A DNA stretch of 64,000 nt from Streptomyces sp. NBC_01445 (GTDB lineage Bacteria; Actinomycetota; Actinomycetes; Streptomycetales; Streptomycetaceae): assembly GCF_035918235.1 (NCBI RefSeq), contig NZ_CP109485.1, forward strand, positions 8,587,001 to 8,651,000, in the 5' to 3' direction. Made by a program: the position numbers and the translations under genes. This document shows positions 25,866 through 33,935 of this stretch, piece after piece. Below the pieces are notes generated by a model. It searched no databases. It had not been told where the DNA came from and saw only the letters and a program-made list of their open reading frames with translations. Each line of letters starts with the position of its first letter. The first letter of the stretch is position 1.

Positions 25866-26519
25866 ATGGACCGGAAGCAGGAGCGGAACCCGCGGACGAA
25901 CGCGGCCAGGGGCAGCTATGCCGTCGGTGACGAACGGCGCGCGAGGATCCTGGACACGGCCGTCGAGCACTATGCCCAATGGGGTTTCCACGCCTCCTCG
26001 CTGGCCCGCATCGCCAAGGATGTTGGCATCACGCAGGGGGGACTCCTGCACCACTTCCGATCCAAGGAAGACCTTCTCGTCTCCGTCCTGGAACGCAGCG
26101 AGGAGCAGGATGTGGCGCGGTTCTTCGCGAAGGAACCCGGCAGCGTGGTGGAGGTGTTCGAGGCGATGCTGGAGCTGGCCGAGTCCAACGCTCAGCGGCC
26201 CGGCCGGACCAGGATGTTCAACGTCCTTGCTGCTGAGGCCGGTGAACCCGGCCACCCCGCCCATGACTTCTTCGTGCGCCGCTATGGCGCCGTCATCGCC
26301 AAGATCGCCGGAGCTCTCCGCGGTGACCTGGAACGCGGCGTGTTGGAGCCCGGCACTGACTGCGAAGGCGTCGCGAGTGAACTCGTCGCTGTCATGGACG
26401 GGTTGCAGCTGCAGTGGGCGCTCGCGCCTGGCGCCTACGACATGACGGGCGGGCTGCGGCGCTATATCGACCGGCTGCTGCGCTCGATCAATCGGGATGG
26501 GTCCGGTCTGCCCAAGTGA
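25866..26519 (+). CDS. TetR family transcriptional regulator of the GH3/MFS unit
   Basis: This 217-residue TetR protein has the helix-turn-helix SLARIAKDVGITQGGLLHHF and KEDLLVSVLERSEEQD following it, then a TetR_C-type ligand domain. It is divergent from the MFS/GH3 operon with a 148-base shared promoter region, the usual layout for a repressor of the neighbouring sugar-uptake genes. ATG 25866 is chosen; an open extension to 25806 enters the promoter. I could not find a convincing palindrome between the two starts. Confidence 0.88.
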   Translation: MDRKQERNPRTNAARGSYAVGDERRARILDTAVEHYAQWGFHASSLARIAKDVGITQGGLLHHFRSKEDLLVSVLERSEEQDVARFFAKEPGSVVEVFEAMLELAESNAQRPGRTRMFNVLAAEAGEPGHPAHDFFVRRYGAVIAKIAGALRGDLERGVLEPGTDCEGVASELVAVMDGLQLQWALAPGAYDMTGGLRRYIDRLLRSINRDGSGLPK

Positions 26520-26559
26520 CGGTGACTGGCCGCACCCGCTGCGGGCGCGGGCAGCCGAC

Positions 26560-26935
26560 TCACTTTGTGGCGTGACTTTGCGCGCTGAAGAAGTCCCACA
26601 TGATCTCGGTGGCGTCGATCTCGTGGGTGACCGGGCCGAGTCCGGGCATCTCGGGGCCGGTGGAACCGGGCCAAGTGTGGCCGCCGCCGTGCACGACATA
26701 CATTTGCGTGTCTGCGCCCGTGCGGCAGCCCTTGTACGTCACCTTGTCGACGTGTGTGGAGACCTCGGCGGTGCGCGGGCCAGCCTTGCAGCCATTGAGC
26801 TTCGCCCAGGTGTGCAGGGCGCTCTCCGCCCCGTAACCCCAGTAGGGTGCGCCGCCGCCGAGGTACGGGTTCACCGGGTCGGCGTCCCCCTGGAAAGTGA
26901 GTACCGGGACGGGTGCGCCGGGCTGTGCGGTGCTT
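26560..26935 (-). pseudogene. C-terminal fragment of LpqC-like esterase/PHB depolymerase
   Basis: The reverse frame to stop 26560 reads PVPVLTFQGDADPVNPYLGG, ALHTWAKLNGC, TYKGCRTGADTQMYVVHGGG with the catalytic-type histidine, then HTWPGS and EIDATEIMWDFFSAQ. These are the last 125 or so residues of the LpqC/poly(3-hydroxybutyrate) depolymerase family, including the late aspartate and histidine of the triad. The nucleophile Ser domain is missing, since similarity starts near 26935. It is convergent with the TetR gene. Confidence 0.65.
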
Positions 26936-27345
26936 GTTCATTTCTGCGCTGGCAGCGGGAGCCGTCGGTGTTGTCTCGACGTGTTCTCGATGACGCACCA
27001 TGTTGAATGCGTCGCGGTGCTTGAACCGGTCGCGAAGGGCTCCTGACCTGCGCTTTTACCCGTGCGCATTATGTGCAGTGTGGGCGTTACGGGCGATATC
27101 TTGACGCCGAAATGGCGCTCGTTCTGATGGGTCGTCAGCCGCCCTGTGGAACTGGTCAGACGCTCTGCCGCCTACTTGAGTGTGGCAGGGCGTGGGGGTC
27201 CTGTGACGCTAGGCGGTGCCGCTGATCCATGTGACCTCAGCTGGCGGTTCAAGGCGGCTGGTGGCCTCCTGTCGGTGCCATCGCCCGGAGAGGATCTGAT
27301 CCGCAGTTGATCCGGGCACGGTGGCCGCCGACGAGGACGGGGCGC
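26936..27345. other. intergenic stretch, no feature recognised
   Basis: There are no coherent frames and no tRNA cloverleaf. It is flanked on both sides by decayed coding remnants. Confidence 0.4.
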
Positions 27346-27706
27346 CTACTTCCGCTTCCGCGTCCGCTTTGGCTCAACGATCACCGTCTGAGGCGCAGCA
27401 GGCACTTCGGCGTCCGACAACGGCTCAAATTGCCCTGGAGTGCTCCTGCGCATCGCCTCGACGTACGGCGGGAGTACGAAGGTCCGTTGGTCTCGATCGA
27501 TCGGAACCTCTCCAAGGTGTCCCGAGGCATCCCTGGCGCCGCGCGCCCCCTCCCCGGGCGAGCACGTCGAGCGTGCCGTGGACGCGATCGACCCAGTCGC
27601 CGCGATCCAGCCTGGGATGCCAGCGTTCCTCTCCTCGCTTGCGGTCCCAGGGCGGGAAGCCAAAGGCGTATGACCAGGGAACGGCTTCCGACAGGTACCT
27701 CTGCAC
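27346..27706 (-). pseudogene. frameshifted unknown gene
   Basis: Two overlapping reverse frames read as one protein if joined. The upstream frame (27706 to about 27565) gives PWSYAFGFPPWDRKRGEERW and DRVHGTLDVLARG. The downstream frame (about 27560 to 27346) gives GEVPIDRDQRTFVLPPYVEA and PQTVIVEPKRTRKRK. The join falls at a G-rich run near 27550-27565. I do not recognise the family. It may be a decayed gene or hold a sequencing error. Confidence 0.35.
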
Positions 27707-27739
27707 GTGATATTTGCCGGCGGCTTCACCAGCCGGCGC

Positions 27740-28627
27740 TCACTGAGTGCTGACGCACTCCTCGATCACCGAGACGACCTGGTCGGTCGCGGGGGAGGCG
27801 CGGCGTGCCCGGCGGGCCAGGAGGAGATCGACCGTCTCGGGTTCCGCCAGCGGCAGGTAGGTGACGCCGTCGAGGCTGAGACTGCGTACGGACCGAGGCA
27901 CCAGAGCGACCCCGTGGCCGGCGGCTACGAAGACGACGAGGGTGGTCGTCTCGCCGACCTCGATCAGCGAGACCGGCTGGAACCCGGCACGCTCGCACGC
28001 GGACAGCACGCGGTCGTACATGGAGGATCGTGACCGCGAGGGATGGATGACGAACGGTTCGCCGGCCAGCTCCTCAAGGCCGATGTTCGCGCGGCCCGCC
28101 AGCGGGTGGTGCGAGGGCAGCACGGCCACCAGCGGCTCGGACCGCAGCGGTGTGACGAGCAGGTCCGCGTCTCCGGCCGCGCCGCGGACGACCGCGAGAT
28201 CGTACGTGCCCGAGCGCACGCCCTCCACGAGTTCCGGGGTGAGCAGCTCACCGCGCAGGTCCAGGGTGATGCCGGGCAGCTGTGCCCGTACGGTCCGTGC
28301 GACCCGCGGCAGCACGTCGTACGTGGCCGTGCCGATGAAGCCCACCGACACCCGCCCCGCGTGGCCGGTGGCCAGCTCGCGCATGTGGATGCGGGCCCGC
28401 TCCTCCTCCGTCACCAGGGCGCGCGCGTAGTCGGTGAGCCGGCGGCCAGCCTCGGTGGGTTCGACGCGGCGCGTGGACCGGTGGAACAGGGTGACGCCCA
28501 ACTCCCTTTCCAGCTGCTTGATCTGCTGTGAGAGGGCGGGCTGTGCCACGTGCAGACGGGCCGCCGCGCGGCCGAAGTGGCACTCCTCGGCGAGGGCGAG
28601 GAAGGACCGGAGCTGACGGAGTTCCAT
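27740..28627 (-). CDS. LysR family transcriptional regulator (divergent from thiolase operon)
   Basis: The 295-residue LysR protein has the helix-turn-helix HFGRAAARLHVAQPALSQQI, then KQLERELGVTLFHRSTRRVE, and a substrate-binding domain with FVAAGHGVALVPRSVRSL. The DNA-binding domain belongs to the large CatR/BenM-like group. It is divergent from the thiolase/CoA-transferase operon (start 28721). An ATAA-N7-TTAT element at 28648-28662 between them is a plausible LysR box. It is likely an activator responding to a beta-ketoadipate pathway intermediate. Confidence 0.9.
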   Translation of the reverse strand: MELRQLRSFLALAEECHFGRAAARLHVAQPALSQQIKQLERELGVTLFHRSTRRVEPTEAGRRLTDYARALVTEEERARIHMRELATGHAGRVSVGFIGTATYDVLPRVARTVRAQLPGITLDLRGELLTPELVEGVRSGTYDLAVVRGAAGDADLLVTPLRSEPLVAVLPSHHPLAGRANIGLEELAGEPFVIHPSRSRSSMYDRVLSACERAGFQPVSLIEVGETTTLVVFVAAGHGVALVPRSVRSLSLDGVTYLPLAEPETVDLLLARRARRASPATDQVVSVIEECVSTQ

Positions 28628-28647
28628 GACCCCAGCCTATCCAACTC

Positions 28648-28662
28648 ATAAAGATGCCTTAT
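28648..28662. promoter_or_regulatory. LysR-type box ATAA-N7-TTAT
   Basis: This interrupted dyad of the T-N11-A class lies in the 93-base region between the divergent LysR and thiolase genes. It stands out as an AT-rich island in GC-rich DNA. Confidence 0.45.
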
Positions 28663-28720
28663 CAATCGATGCTGACTAGGTCTTGGACGTGATGAACCCG
28701 GCGCTTCTACGGTGGAGAGT

Positions 28721-29926
28721 GTGACCGACAGTTACCTGTACGCAGCAGCACGAACCCCCTTCGGACGGTTCTCGGGAGCCCTCGCGAACGTCCGGCCCGA
28801 CGACCTTGCCGCCCGAGCCGTCACCGGGACACTGGCCAAGACCCCCGGCCTCGATCCGGCGGAGATCGGCGACGTCGTCTGGGGCAACGCCAACGGCGCC
28901 GGTGAGGACAACCGGAACGTCGGCAGGATGGCCGTCCTTCTCGCCGGGCTCCCGACGTCGGTGCCCGCCACGACGGTCAACCGCCTGTGCGGGTCGTCCC
29001 TGGACGCCGCGATCATCGCCTCCCGCGCCATCGAAACCGGCGACGCGGACATCGTGCTCACCGGCGGCGTCGAGTCCATGACCCGCGCGCCCTGGGTCCT
29101 GCCCAAGCTCGCGAAGGCCTTCCCCGCCGGCAACATGACCGCCGTGTCCACCACGCTGGGCTGGCGCCTGGTCAACGAGCGCATGCCCAACGAGTGGACC
29201 GTCTCGCTCGGCGAGGCGAACGAGCAGCTCGCCGACCGCTTCGACGTCCCCCGCGAACGCCAGGACGCCTTCGCGGCCCGCTCCCACACCCTCGCCGACG
29301 AGGCCTGGAACGCGGGCTTCTACGACGACCTGGTCGTGCCGGTCGCCGTGGACGCCAAGGGCGCCACGCTCGACAAGGATGAGGGCATCCGCCCCGGCTC
29401 GACGGCGGAGAAGCTCGCCGGCCTCAAGCCCGTCTTCCGCCCCGACGGCGTCATCACGGCCGGTAACGCCTCCCCGCTGAGCGACGGTGCCTCCGCCGTC
29501 CTGCTCGGCTCGGGTGCTGCCGCCGCACGGATAGGCGCCGACCCCGTTGCCCGGATCGCCGGACGTGGCGTGTCCGCCCTGGATCCGCAGATGTTCGGTT
29601 ACGCCCCCGTGGAGGCGGCGAACCGGGCACTCAAGGCCGCCGGGATCACCTGGTCCGACGTCGCCGCCGTCGAGTTGAACGAGGCGTTCGCCGTGCAGTC
29701 CCTTGCCTGCGCCGACGCCTGGGAGGTGGATCCTGGGATCGTCAACGCCAAGGGCGGCGCGATCGCCATCGGCCACCCGCTCGGCGCGTCCGGCGGCCGA
29801 CTCCTCGGCACCCTTGCCCACCGGCTACGCGAGTCCGGCGAGCGCTGGGGCGTCGCTGCCATCTGCATCGGAGTGGGCCAGGCACTCGCCGTGGTCCTGG
29901 AGAACGTGACCGGGAGCAACCGATGA
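28721..29926 (+). CDS. pcaF: thiolase, beta-ketoadipyl-CoA/acetyl-CoA type
   Basis: This 401-residue thiolase has the acyl-enzyme cysteine Cys90 in NRLCGSSLDA, the NEAFAVQSLA motif, GGAIAIGHPLGASGGR with the active histidine, and a closing CIGVGQALAVVLEN (usually CIGGGQG). It should split beta-ketoadipyl-CoA into succinyl-CoA and acetyl-CoA with free CoA. GTG 28721 sits just after GGTGGAG; GTG 28712 is an alternative. Its stop overlaps the ATG of the CoA-transferase A subunit (29923), as in pca operons. A general acetyl-CoA acetyltransferase role cannot be excluded, but the neighbours favour PcaF. Confidence 0.85.
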   Translation: MTDSYLYAAARTPFGRFSGALANVRPDDLAARAVTGTLAKTPGLDPAEIGDVVWGNANGAGEDNRNVGRMAVLLAGLPTSVPATTVNRLCGSSLDAAIIASRAIETGDADIVLTGGVESMTRAPWVLPKLAKAFPAGNMTAVSTTLGWRLVNERMPNEWTVSLGEANEQLADRFDVPRERQDAFAARSHTLADEAWNAGFYDDLVVPVAVDAKGATLDKDEGIRPGSTAEKLAGLKPVFRPDGVITAGNASPLSDGASAVLLGSGAAAARIGADPVARIAGRGVSALDPQMFGYAPVEAANRALKAAGITWSDVAAVELNEAFAVQSLACADAWEVDPGIVNAKGGAIAIGHPLGASGGRLLGTLAHRLRESGERWGVAAICIGVGQALAVVLENVTGSNR

Positions 29927-30594
29927 CCACTCAGATATGCGCCGACGTGGACGAGGCTGTGGCCGGGATCGAGGACGGCTCCACAGTGCTCGTCGGCGGT
30001 TTCGGCATGGCCGGCATGCCCGTCGACCTGATCGACGCGCTCATCCGCCAGGGCGCCAAAGACCTCACCGTGGTCTCCAACAACGCGGGCAACGGCGACA
30101 CCGGACTCGCCGCGCTGCTTGCCAAGGGCCGCGTCCGCAAGGTGATCTGCTCTTTCCCGCGGCAGGCGGACTCGTGGGTGTTCGACGAGCTGTACCGCGC
30201 CGGCCGGATCGAGCTCGAGGTGGTTCCGCAGGGCAACCTCGCGGAGCGCATGCGGGCGGCGGGAGCCGGCATCGGCGCCTTCTTCTGCCCCACTGGCGTC
30301 GGCACGCTGCTCGCCGAGGGCAAGGAGACACGCGAGATCGACGGCCGAACCTACGTCCTCGAGTACCCCATCAAGGGCGACGTCGCGTTGATCGGCGCCC
30401 ACCGCGCCGACCGCATGGGCAACCTCGTCTACCGCAAGACCGCCCGCAACTTCGGACCGGTCATGGCCACCGCGGCGACCACCGTGATCGCGCAGGTACG
30501 CGAGATCGTCGAGACCGGCGAGATCGACCCGGAAACCATCGTCACCCCGAGCATCTATGTCGACCGAGTGGTGCAGGAGGCGGCACGCGCATGA
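29923..30594 (+). CDS. pcaI: 3-oxoacid CoA-transferase subunit A
   Basis: The 223-residue subunit A of the type I CoA-transferase family has STVLVGGFGMAGMPVDLIDA (the glycine-rich start), LTVVSNNAGNGDTGLAAL, GAFFCPTGVGT and EYPIKGDVALIGAHRAD. With the B subunit it moves CoA from succinyl-CoA to beta-ketoadipate (or another 3-oxoacid). Four-base overlaps with the thiolase upstream and the B subunit downstream show a tight operon. An SCOT-type acetoacetate enzyme is the alternative. Confidence 0.88.
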   Translation: MTTQICADVDEAVAGIEDGSTVLVGGFGMAGMPVDLIDALIRQGAKDLTVVSNNAGNGDTGLAALLAKGRVRKVICSFPRQADSWVFDELYRAGRIELEVVPQGNLAERMRAAGAGIGAFFCPTGVGTLLAEGKETREIDGRTYVLEYPIKGDVALIGAHRADRMGNLVYRKTARNFGPVMATAATTVIAQVREIVETGEIDPETIVTPSIYVDRVVQEAARA

Positions 30595-31265
30595 ACCCCA
30601 CGAGCCACGTACTGAAGAACGAGCAGGGTCCGCTGAGCAAGCACGACATCGCTGCCCTGATCGCGCGCGACATCCCCCAGGGCGCATTCGTCAACCTGGG
30701 CATCGGTCAGCCGACCCTCGTTGCCGGCCATCTGCCCGCCGACTCCGGCGTGGTGCTCCACACCGAGAACGGCATGCTCAACATGGGGCCCGCCGTGCAG
30801 GACGCCCAGGTCGACCCCGACCTGACCAACGCGGGCAAGGTCCCCGTCACCGAACTGCCCGGAGCCGCCTACTTCCACCACGCCGACTCCTTCGCCATGA
30901 TGCGCGGCGGCCACCTGGACATCTGCGTCCTCGGCGCATTCCAGGTCTCGGCCCTCGGCGACCTGGCCAACTGGCACACGGGCGCACCTGACGCCATCCC
31001 CGCCGTCGGCGGAGCCATGGACCTGGCGATCGGCGCCAAGAAGGTGTTCGTGATGATGACCCTGTTCACCAAGGACGGCACACCCAAGCTGGTTCCCGAG
31101 TGCGGCTACCCGCTCACCGGCCTCGGCTGCGTCGACCGCGTCTACACCGACCTCGCGGTCTTCGACATCACCCCCCAAGGAGTGCGCGTCGCGCAGACCT
31201 TCGGCATCACGCCGGACGAGCTCGCCGCACGCCTGGACATGCCGCTGACTGTCGTCGAGCAGTGA
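30591..31265 (+). CDS. pcaJ: 3-oxoacid CoA-transferase subunit B
   Basis: The 224-residue subunit B carries the catalytic glutamate Glu59 in HTENGMLNMGP, GAFVNLGIGQPTLVAGHLP at the N-terminus, and LTGLGCVDRVYTDLAVFDI near the end. It pairs with the A subunit whose stop it overlaps (ATGA at 30591). Together with the thiolase this makes the last two steps of the beta-ketoadipate pathway. No protocatechuate or catechol intradiol dioxygenase genes lie nearby. Confidence 0.88.
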   Translation: MNPTSHVLKNEQGPLSKHDIAALIARDIPQGAFVNLGIGQPTLVAGHLPADSGVVLHTENGMLNMGPAVQDAQVDPDLTNAGKVPVTELPGAAYFHHADSFAMMRGGHLDICVLGAFQVSALGDLANWHTGAPDAIPAVGGAMDLAIGAKKVFVMMTLFTKDGTPKLVPECGYPLTGLGCVDRVYTDLAVFDITPQGVRVAQTFGITPDELAARLDMPLTVVEQ

Positions 31266-31318
31266 TGTGCGGGTGATGGACCGCCGTCGCGGAACATGCG
31301 AGGTGTGCACAGCAGGCG

Positions 31319-31443
31319 TCAGTCCGCAATGGTGACCAGCACCCGGCCGCGCCCGACGGCCTCAACCCGCTCGTGGGCTTTGGCGATATCCTGAAACGGC
31401 TGGCGGTCGCCGATGTCGACGGTGAGGGCGCCCACGGGTTCAG
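31319..31443 (-). pseudogene. C-terminal fragment of NADP-dependent alcohol dehydrogenase/quinone oxidoreductase
   Basis: The reverse strand from about 31443 to TGA at 31319 reads EPVGALTVDIGDRQPFQDIA, then KAHERVEAVGRGRVLVTIAD. This is the standard C-terminal end of medium-chain quinone oxidoreductases (substrate-side helix plus the GRGRVLVTI strand). Everything upstream is missing. It is a scar at the 3' side of the pca operon. Confidence 0.55.
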
Positions 31444-31584
31444 CTGCGTACCGAGCGGGACCTGGAGCGCGCTCAAGACCTGTTCCGGCTGAGCTACGCC
31501 GCGGCGTGACGGAGCAGGAGCCGGCACACGTGACGCGTGGCGGTGACGTGATGGATCGTGGCAGTGCTGCCTTTCGACGGGCGG

Positions 31585-32019
31585 TCAGGAAGTGGCGGTG
31601 GAGCTACAAGTATTCGGCGGATCCCCGGTTTCGGTAACCGGGGATCCGCCGCTATATTGCCGCCGCCTTCCCGCGTGCCCCTGAATGGACTGCTGCTCTC
31701 GGTTCTCTGCTGGGGTCGGCTTCCGGTGTCGACCCCGGCCTTTCTCCAGCGCGGGGCGATCCCATTCGGCGGCTTTCTGTTCGGCCGGCTGCGGCGGGTG
31801 CAGCACGGTCTTGGCCTCGGCGAGATCGCTGACCAGGCTGACCGTCTCCCACTCGGTTCCGTCCCATTCCTGGATCACGCGGGGTGCGTCGGGGGCGACG
31901 TGTTGCCCGCGGTGCGGCCCTTCGGTCAGCGGCACCGCGCGACGCTTGCCCTTCGAGGCGTTCTGACGTTCCTCGCGTCGCCGTGCCCAGTCCTCCAGCG
32001 ACTCCTGTTCGTCGTGCAT
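31585..32019 (-). CDS. DUF6087 family protein
   Basis: The 144-residue hydrophilic protein matches the Streptomyces DUF6087 pattern: ESLEDWARRREERQNASKGK, RAVPLTEGPHRG, PRVIQEWDGTEWETVSLV, then PALEKGRGRHRKP. Function is unknown; these proteins are frequent beside regulators and mobile genes. ATG 32019 is used because upstream frame sequence is not family-like. The last 20 or so residues lie over a perfect 16-bp inverted repeat (31615-31651) and are not part of the family, so the gene appears to run through a terminator-like hairpin. Confidence 0.7.
   Translation of the reverse strand: MHDEQESLEDWARRREERQNASKGKRRAVPLTEGPHRGQHVAPDAPRVIQEWDGTEWETVSLVSDLAEAKTVLHPPQPAEQKAAEWDRPALEKGRGRHRKPTPAENREQQSIQGHAGRRRQYSGGSPVTETGDPPNTCSSTATS
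31615..31651. terminator. 16-bp perfect hairpin, candidate bidirectional terminator
   Basis: The arms CGGCGGATCCCCGGTT and AACCGGGGATCCGCCG pair around a 5-base loop. It lies between the pca operon remnant and the convergent DUF6087 gene, inside the latter's 3' coding end. Confidence 0.6.
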
Positions 32020-32111
32020 CTCAGCATCGTGGCGCAGATGTGATGGCCGCGGCCACCGGCTTGGCCAGACGTCACCGTGACCTCGCCGAACCGGCGCGTG
32101 TCTGCGCATCG

Positions 32112-32162
32112 CCTCCCCGTCCGTCGATGAGCTGCCATCTGGCCAATCGACGGACGGGGAGG
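32112..32162 (-). terminator. 17-bp hairpin downstream of XRE regulator
   Basis: CCTCCCCGTCCGTCGAT and ATCGACGGACGGGGAGG pair perfectly around a 17-base loop, 117 bases beyond the stop of the minus-strand regulator at 32279 and just before the DUF6087 start. Confidence 0.6.
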
Positions 32163-32278
32163 GCAGTTGGGAGACCCCAAGACCTTACCGTCATGCAAGA
32201 AGGTGTCTCAGGTTGCCCGTCGTGACGCCTCGATGGAGCGGCAGAAGATGTTGACGATGTTGAGATCGAAGACAGCGC

Positions 32279-33091
32279 TCATTGTCGGACCAGCGCGATC
32301 AAGCGTAGATCTGGATGACTCATCGGAGCGAAGGCCATGATGCGTACTTGGATCTCCTGGCCGCCGTGAAATGGCAGCGAGAAGCCTCGGACATCCCCGT
32401 CTGGATGCGCCTGTGCCAGACGATCGGCCCAGAGCTCACGAGCTTCGTCGTTGCCGTCCAGGATGTCGTCGCGGAGTTGTAGGAGCTCTGGAACGTCGGG
32501 ATGCGTGGCGATCGCGAAGCGGATCTGCGCGAGGAAGGGGACGGCCCAGTCACTACGCCAGTTGACGAGCTGGTCCCGGGCCTCCGGATACAAGAAGGCG
32601 AAGCGCATCAGGTTCGGCTCATATGGCAGCCAGGGGAACCAGTCCTCCTGGGGCTTGTTATGGGCGACGATGTCCCACCAGAGGTTCGAGACATAGGCCG
32701 GATGAGGCAGGAGCGCGTCGAGCACTGACTGCAGATTCGCATAGGACGCGGGGTCCGGCGCTGTCCGGGGCGGCGGAGGCGCGTGGCCGAGCGCGAGCTG
32801 GAAGAGGATGACGCGCTCGGCTTCCTTCAGCCGGAGAGTCATGGCCAAGCGCTGGACGAACTGTTCCGAGACGGGGCGCGGGCTGCCGCCCTCCAGCTGG
32901 CGATACCAGGAGCTTGCGACGCCGGTGAGAGAGGCGACCTCGTCCTGAGTCAGCCCGGGTTTCAGGCGCCTGCGCGTGGAATCGATGCCGGTGATCCGCC
33001 TGTGGTCGATCCGTTTGCGCCACCGCTTGAGCAGGGGGCCCAACTCCGGAGAAACCGCGTGCTTGGACGGTGTATGGGCTGTGTCACTCAT
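32279..33091 (-). CDS. XRE-type regulator with MmyB-like ligand-binding domain
   Basis: This 270-residue protein has an N-terminal helix-turn-helix (PGLTQDEVASLTGVASSWYR) followed by an MmyB-like C-terminal domain: PAYVSNLWWDIVAHN, NLMRFAFLYPEARDQLVNW and the late FHGGQEIQVRIMAFAP. The MmyB-like domain is a PAS-like sensor common in actinobacterial regulators. ATG 33091 is preferred over the open extension to 33262, which has no family features. It is divergent from the metallopeptidase gene at 33411, so it may control the 33411-36277 operon. Confidence 0.85.
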   Translation of the reverse strand: MSDTAHTPSKHAVSPELGPLLKRWRKRIDHRRITGIDSTRRRLKPGLTQDEVASLTGVASSWYRQLEGGSPRPVSEQFVQRLAMTLRLKEAERVILFQLALGHAPPPPRTAPDPASYANLQSVLDALLPHPAYVSNLWWDIVAHNKPQEDWFPWLPYEPNLMRFAFLYPEARDQLVNWRSDWAVPFLAQIRFAIATHPDVPELLQLRDDILDGNDEARELWADRLAQAHPDGDVRGFSLPFHGGQEIQVRIMAFAPMSHPDLRLIALVRQ

Positions 33092-33410
33092 GTGCCGAAT
33101 GCACCGCTTCCCGCGTAGGAAGAATTTGAGGTTATGTCCGACTATTTTTGCTGGTTGATGTGTGCGGAGGGCGACATTCTGGACGTGTGTGGAGTGTCGA
33201 GGGTGCGGCAGGTCGAGTAGCGCCACTCCTGGTGGCGGAAGTGGCTGTGCAGGATTACTCATGCAAAGAATGTGTGAGTGAGGGAGCTGGGCAGCCGTGG
33301 TGTTGCGATGGCGGTCCGCCAGGTCTGAATCGGTACCGAGCCTCGGATCGGAGCAGGCTTCCGGGGAAGTGGGGCGGCCGGTCCCACGTGGGCGGTCGAG
33401 GGGACGTGGC

Positions 33411-33935
33411 GTGCAGGTGTGGACCAGCCGTGAGCTGGAGAAGCGTATTCGGCGCTTGTTGCGTTCGCTCGATGTTCAGCCGCCGCTGAGCGTGCCGGAT
33501 CTGTGTACGGCGCTTGCGCGGCACAGAGGCCGGCACATCGAACTGCGGGCCTTTCCGCTACGGGCCGACGGCCCGCTCGGGGCATGGCTCGAGACACCGC
33601 AGGCGGACGTGATCGTCTTCCAGCGGGAGACGACAGCGCACCACCAGGACCACATCGTCCTGCACGAGCTGGGACACATCCTCGCCGACCATCCTGGACC
33701 ACCGGGCGGTGCCGTATGGGAGGCCCTGCTTCCTGGGCTCGGCGCGGACGCGATACGACGTGCGCTCCTTCGCTGCTCGTACGGGACCAAGGAGGAGCAG
33801 GAAGCCGAGCTCGTCGCCACGATCGTGGGGGAGTGGGCGGCGATCTTGGATCACGTCACGCCGACGGTGCAAAGTGATGACCTGTCAGTCCGCCGGGTGC
33901 AGTCCGCTTTGGGTGATCATGCAGGGTGGCTGTAG
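33411..33935 (+). CDS. ImmA/IrrE-like metallopeptidase
   Basis: The 174-residue protein has the zinc-metalloprotease motif HELGH at 85-89 in a helix (DHIVLHELGHILADHPG) and a following acidic helix (EEQEAELVATIVGEWAAIL) that would supply the third ligand, as in ImmA/IrrE peptidases. There is no fused helix-turn-helix. ImmA/IrrE proteins cleave repressors to relieve silencing in phages, mobile elements and stress responses. GTG 33411 has GAGGGGA six bases upstream; the open frame back to 33297 lacks family features. It overlaps the next gene by 10 bases. Confidence 0.8.
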   Translation: MQVWTSRELEKRIRRLLRSLDVQPPLSVPDLCTALARHRGRHIELRAFPLRADGPLGAWLETPQADVIVFQRETTAHHQDHIVLHELGHILADHPGPPGGAVWEALLPGLGADAIRRALLRCSYGTKEEQEAELVATIVGEWAAILDHVTPTVQSDDLSVRRVQSALGDHAGWL

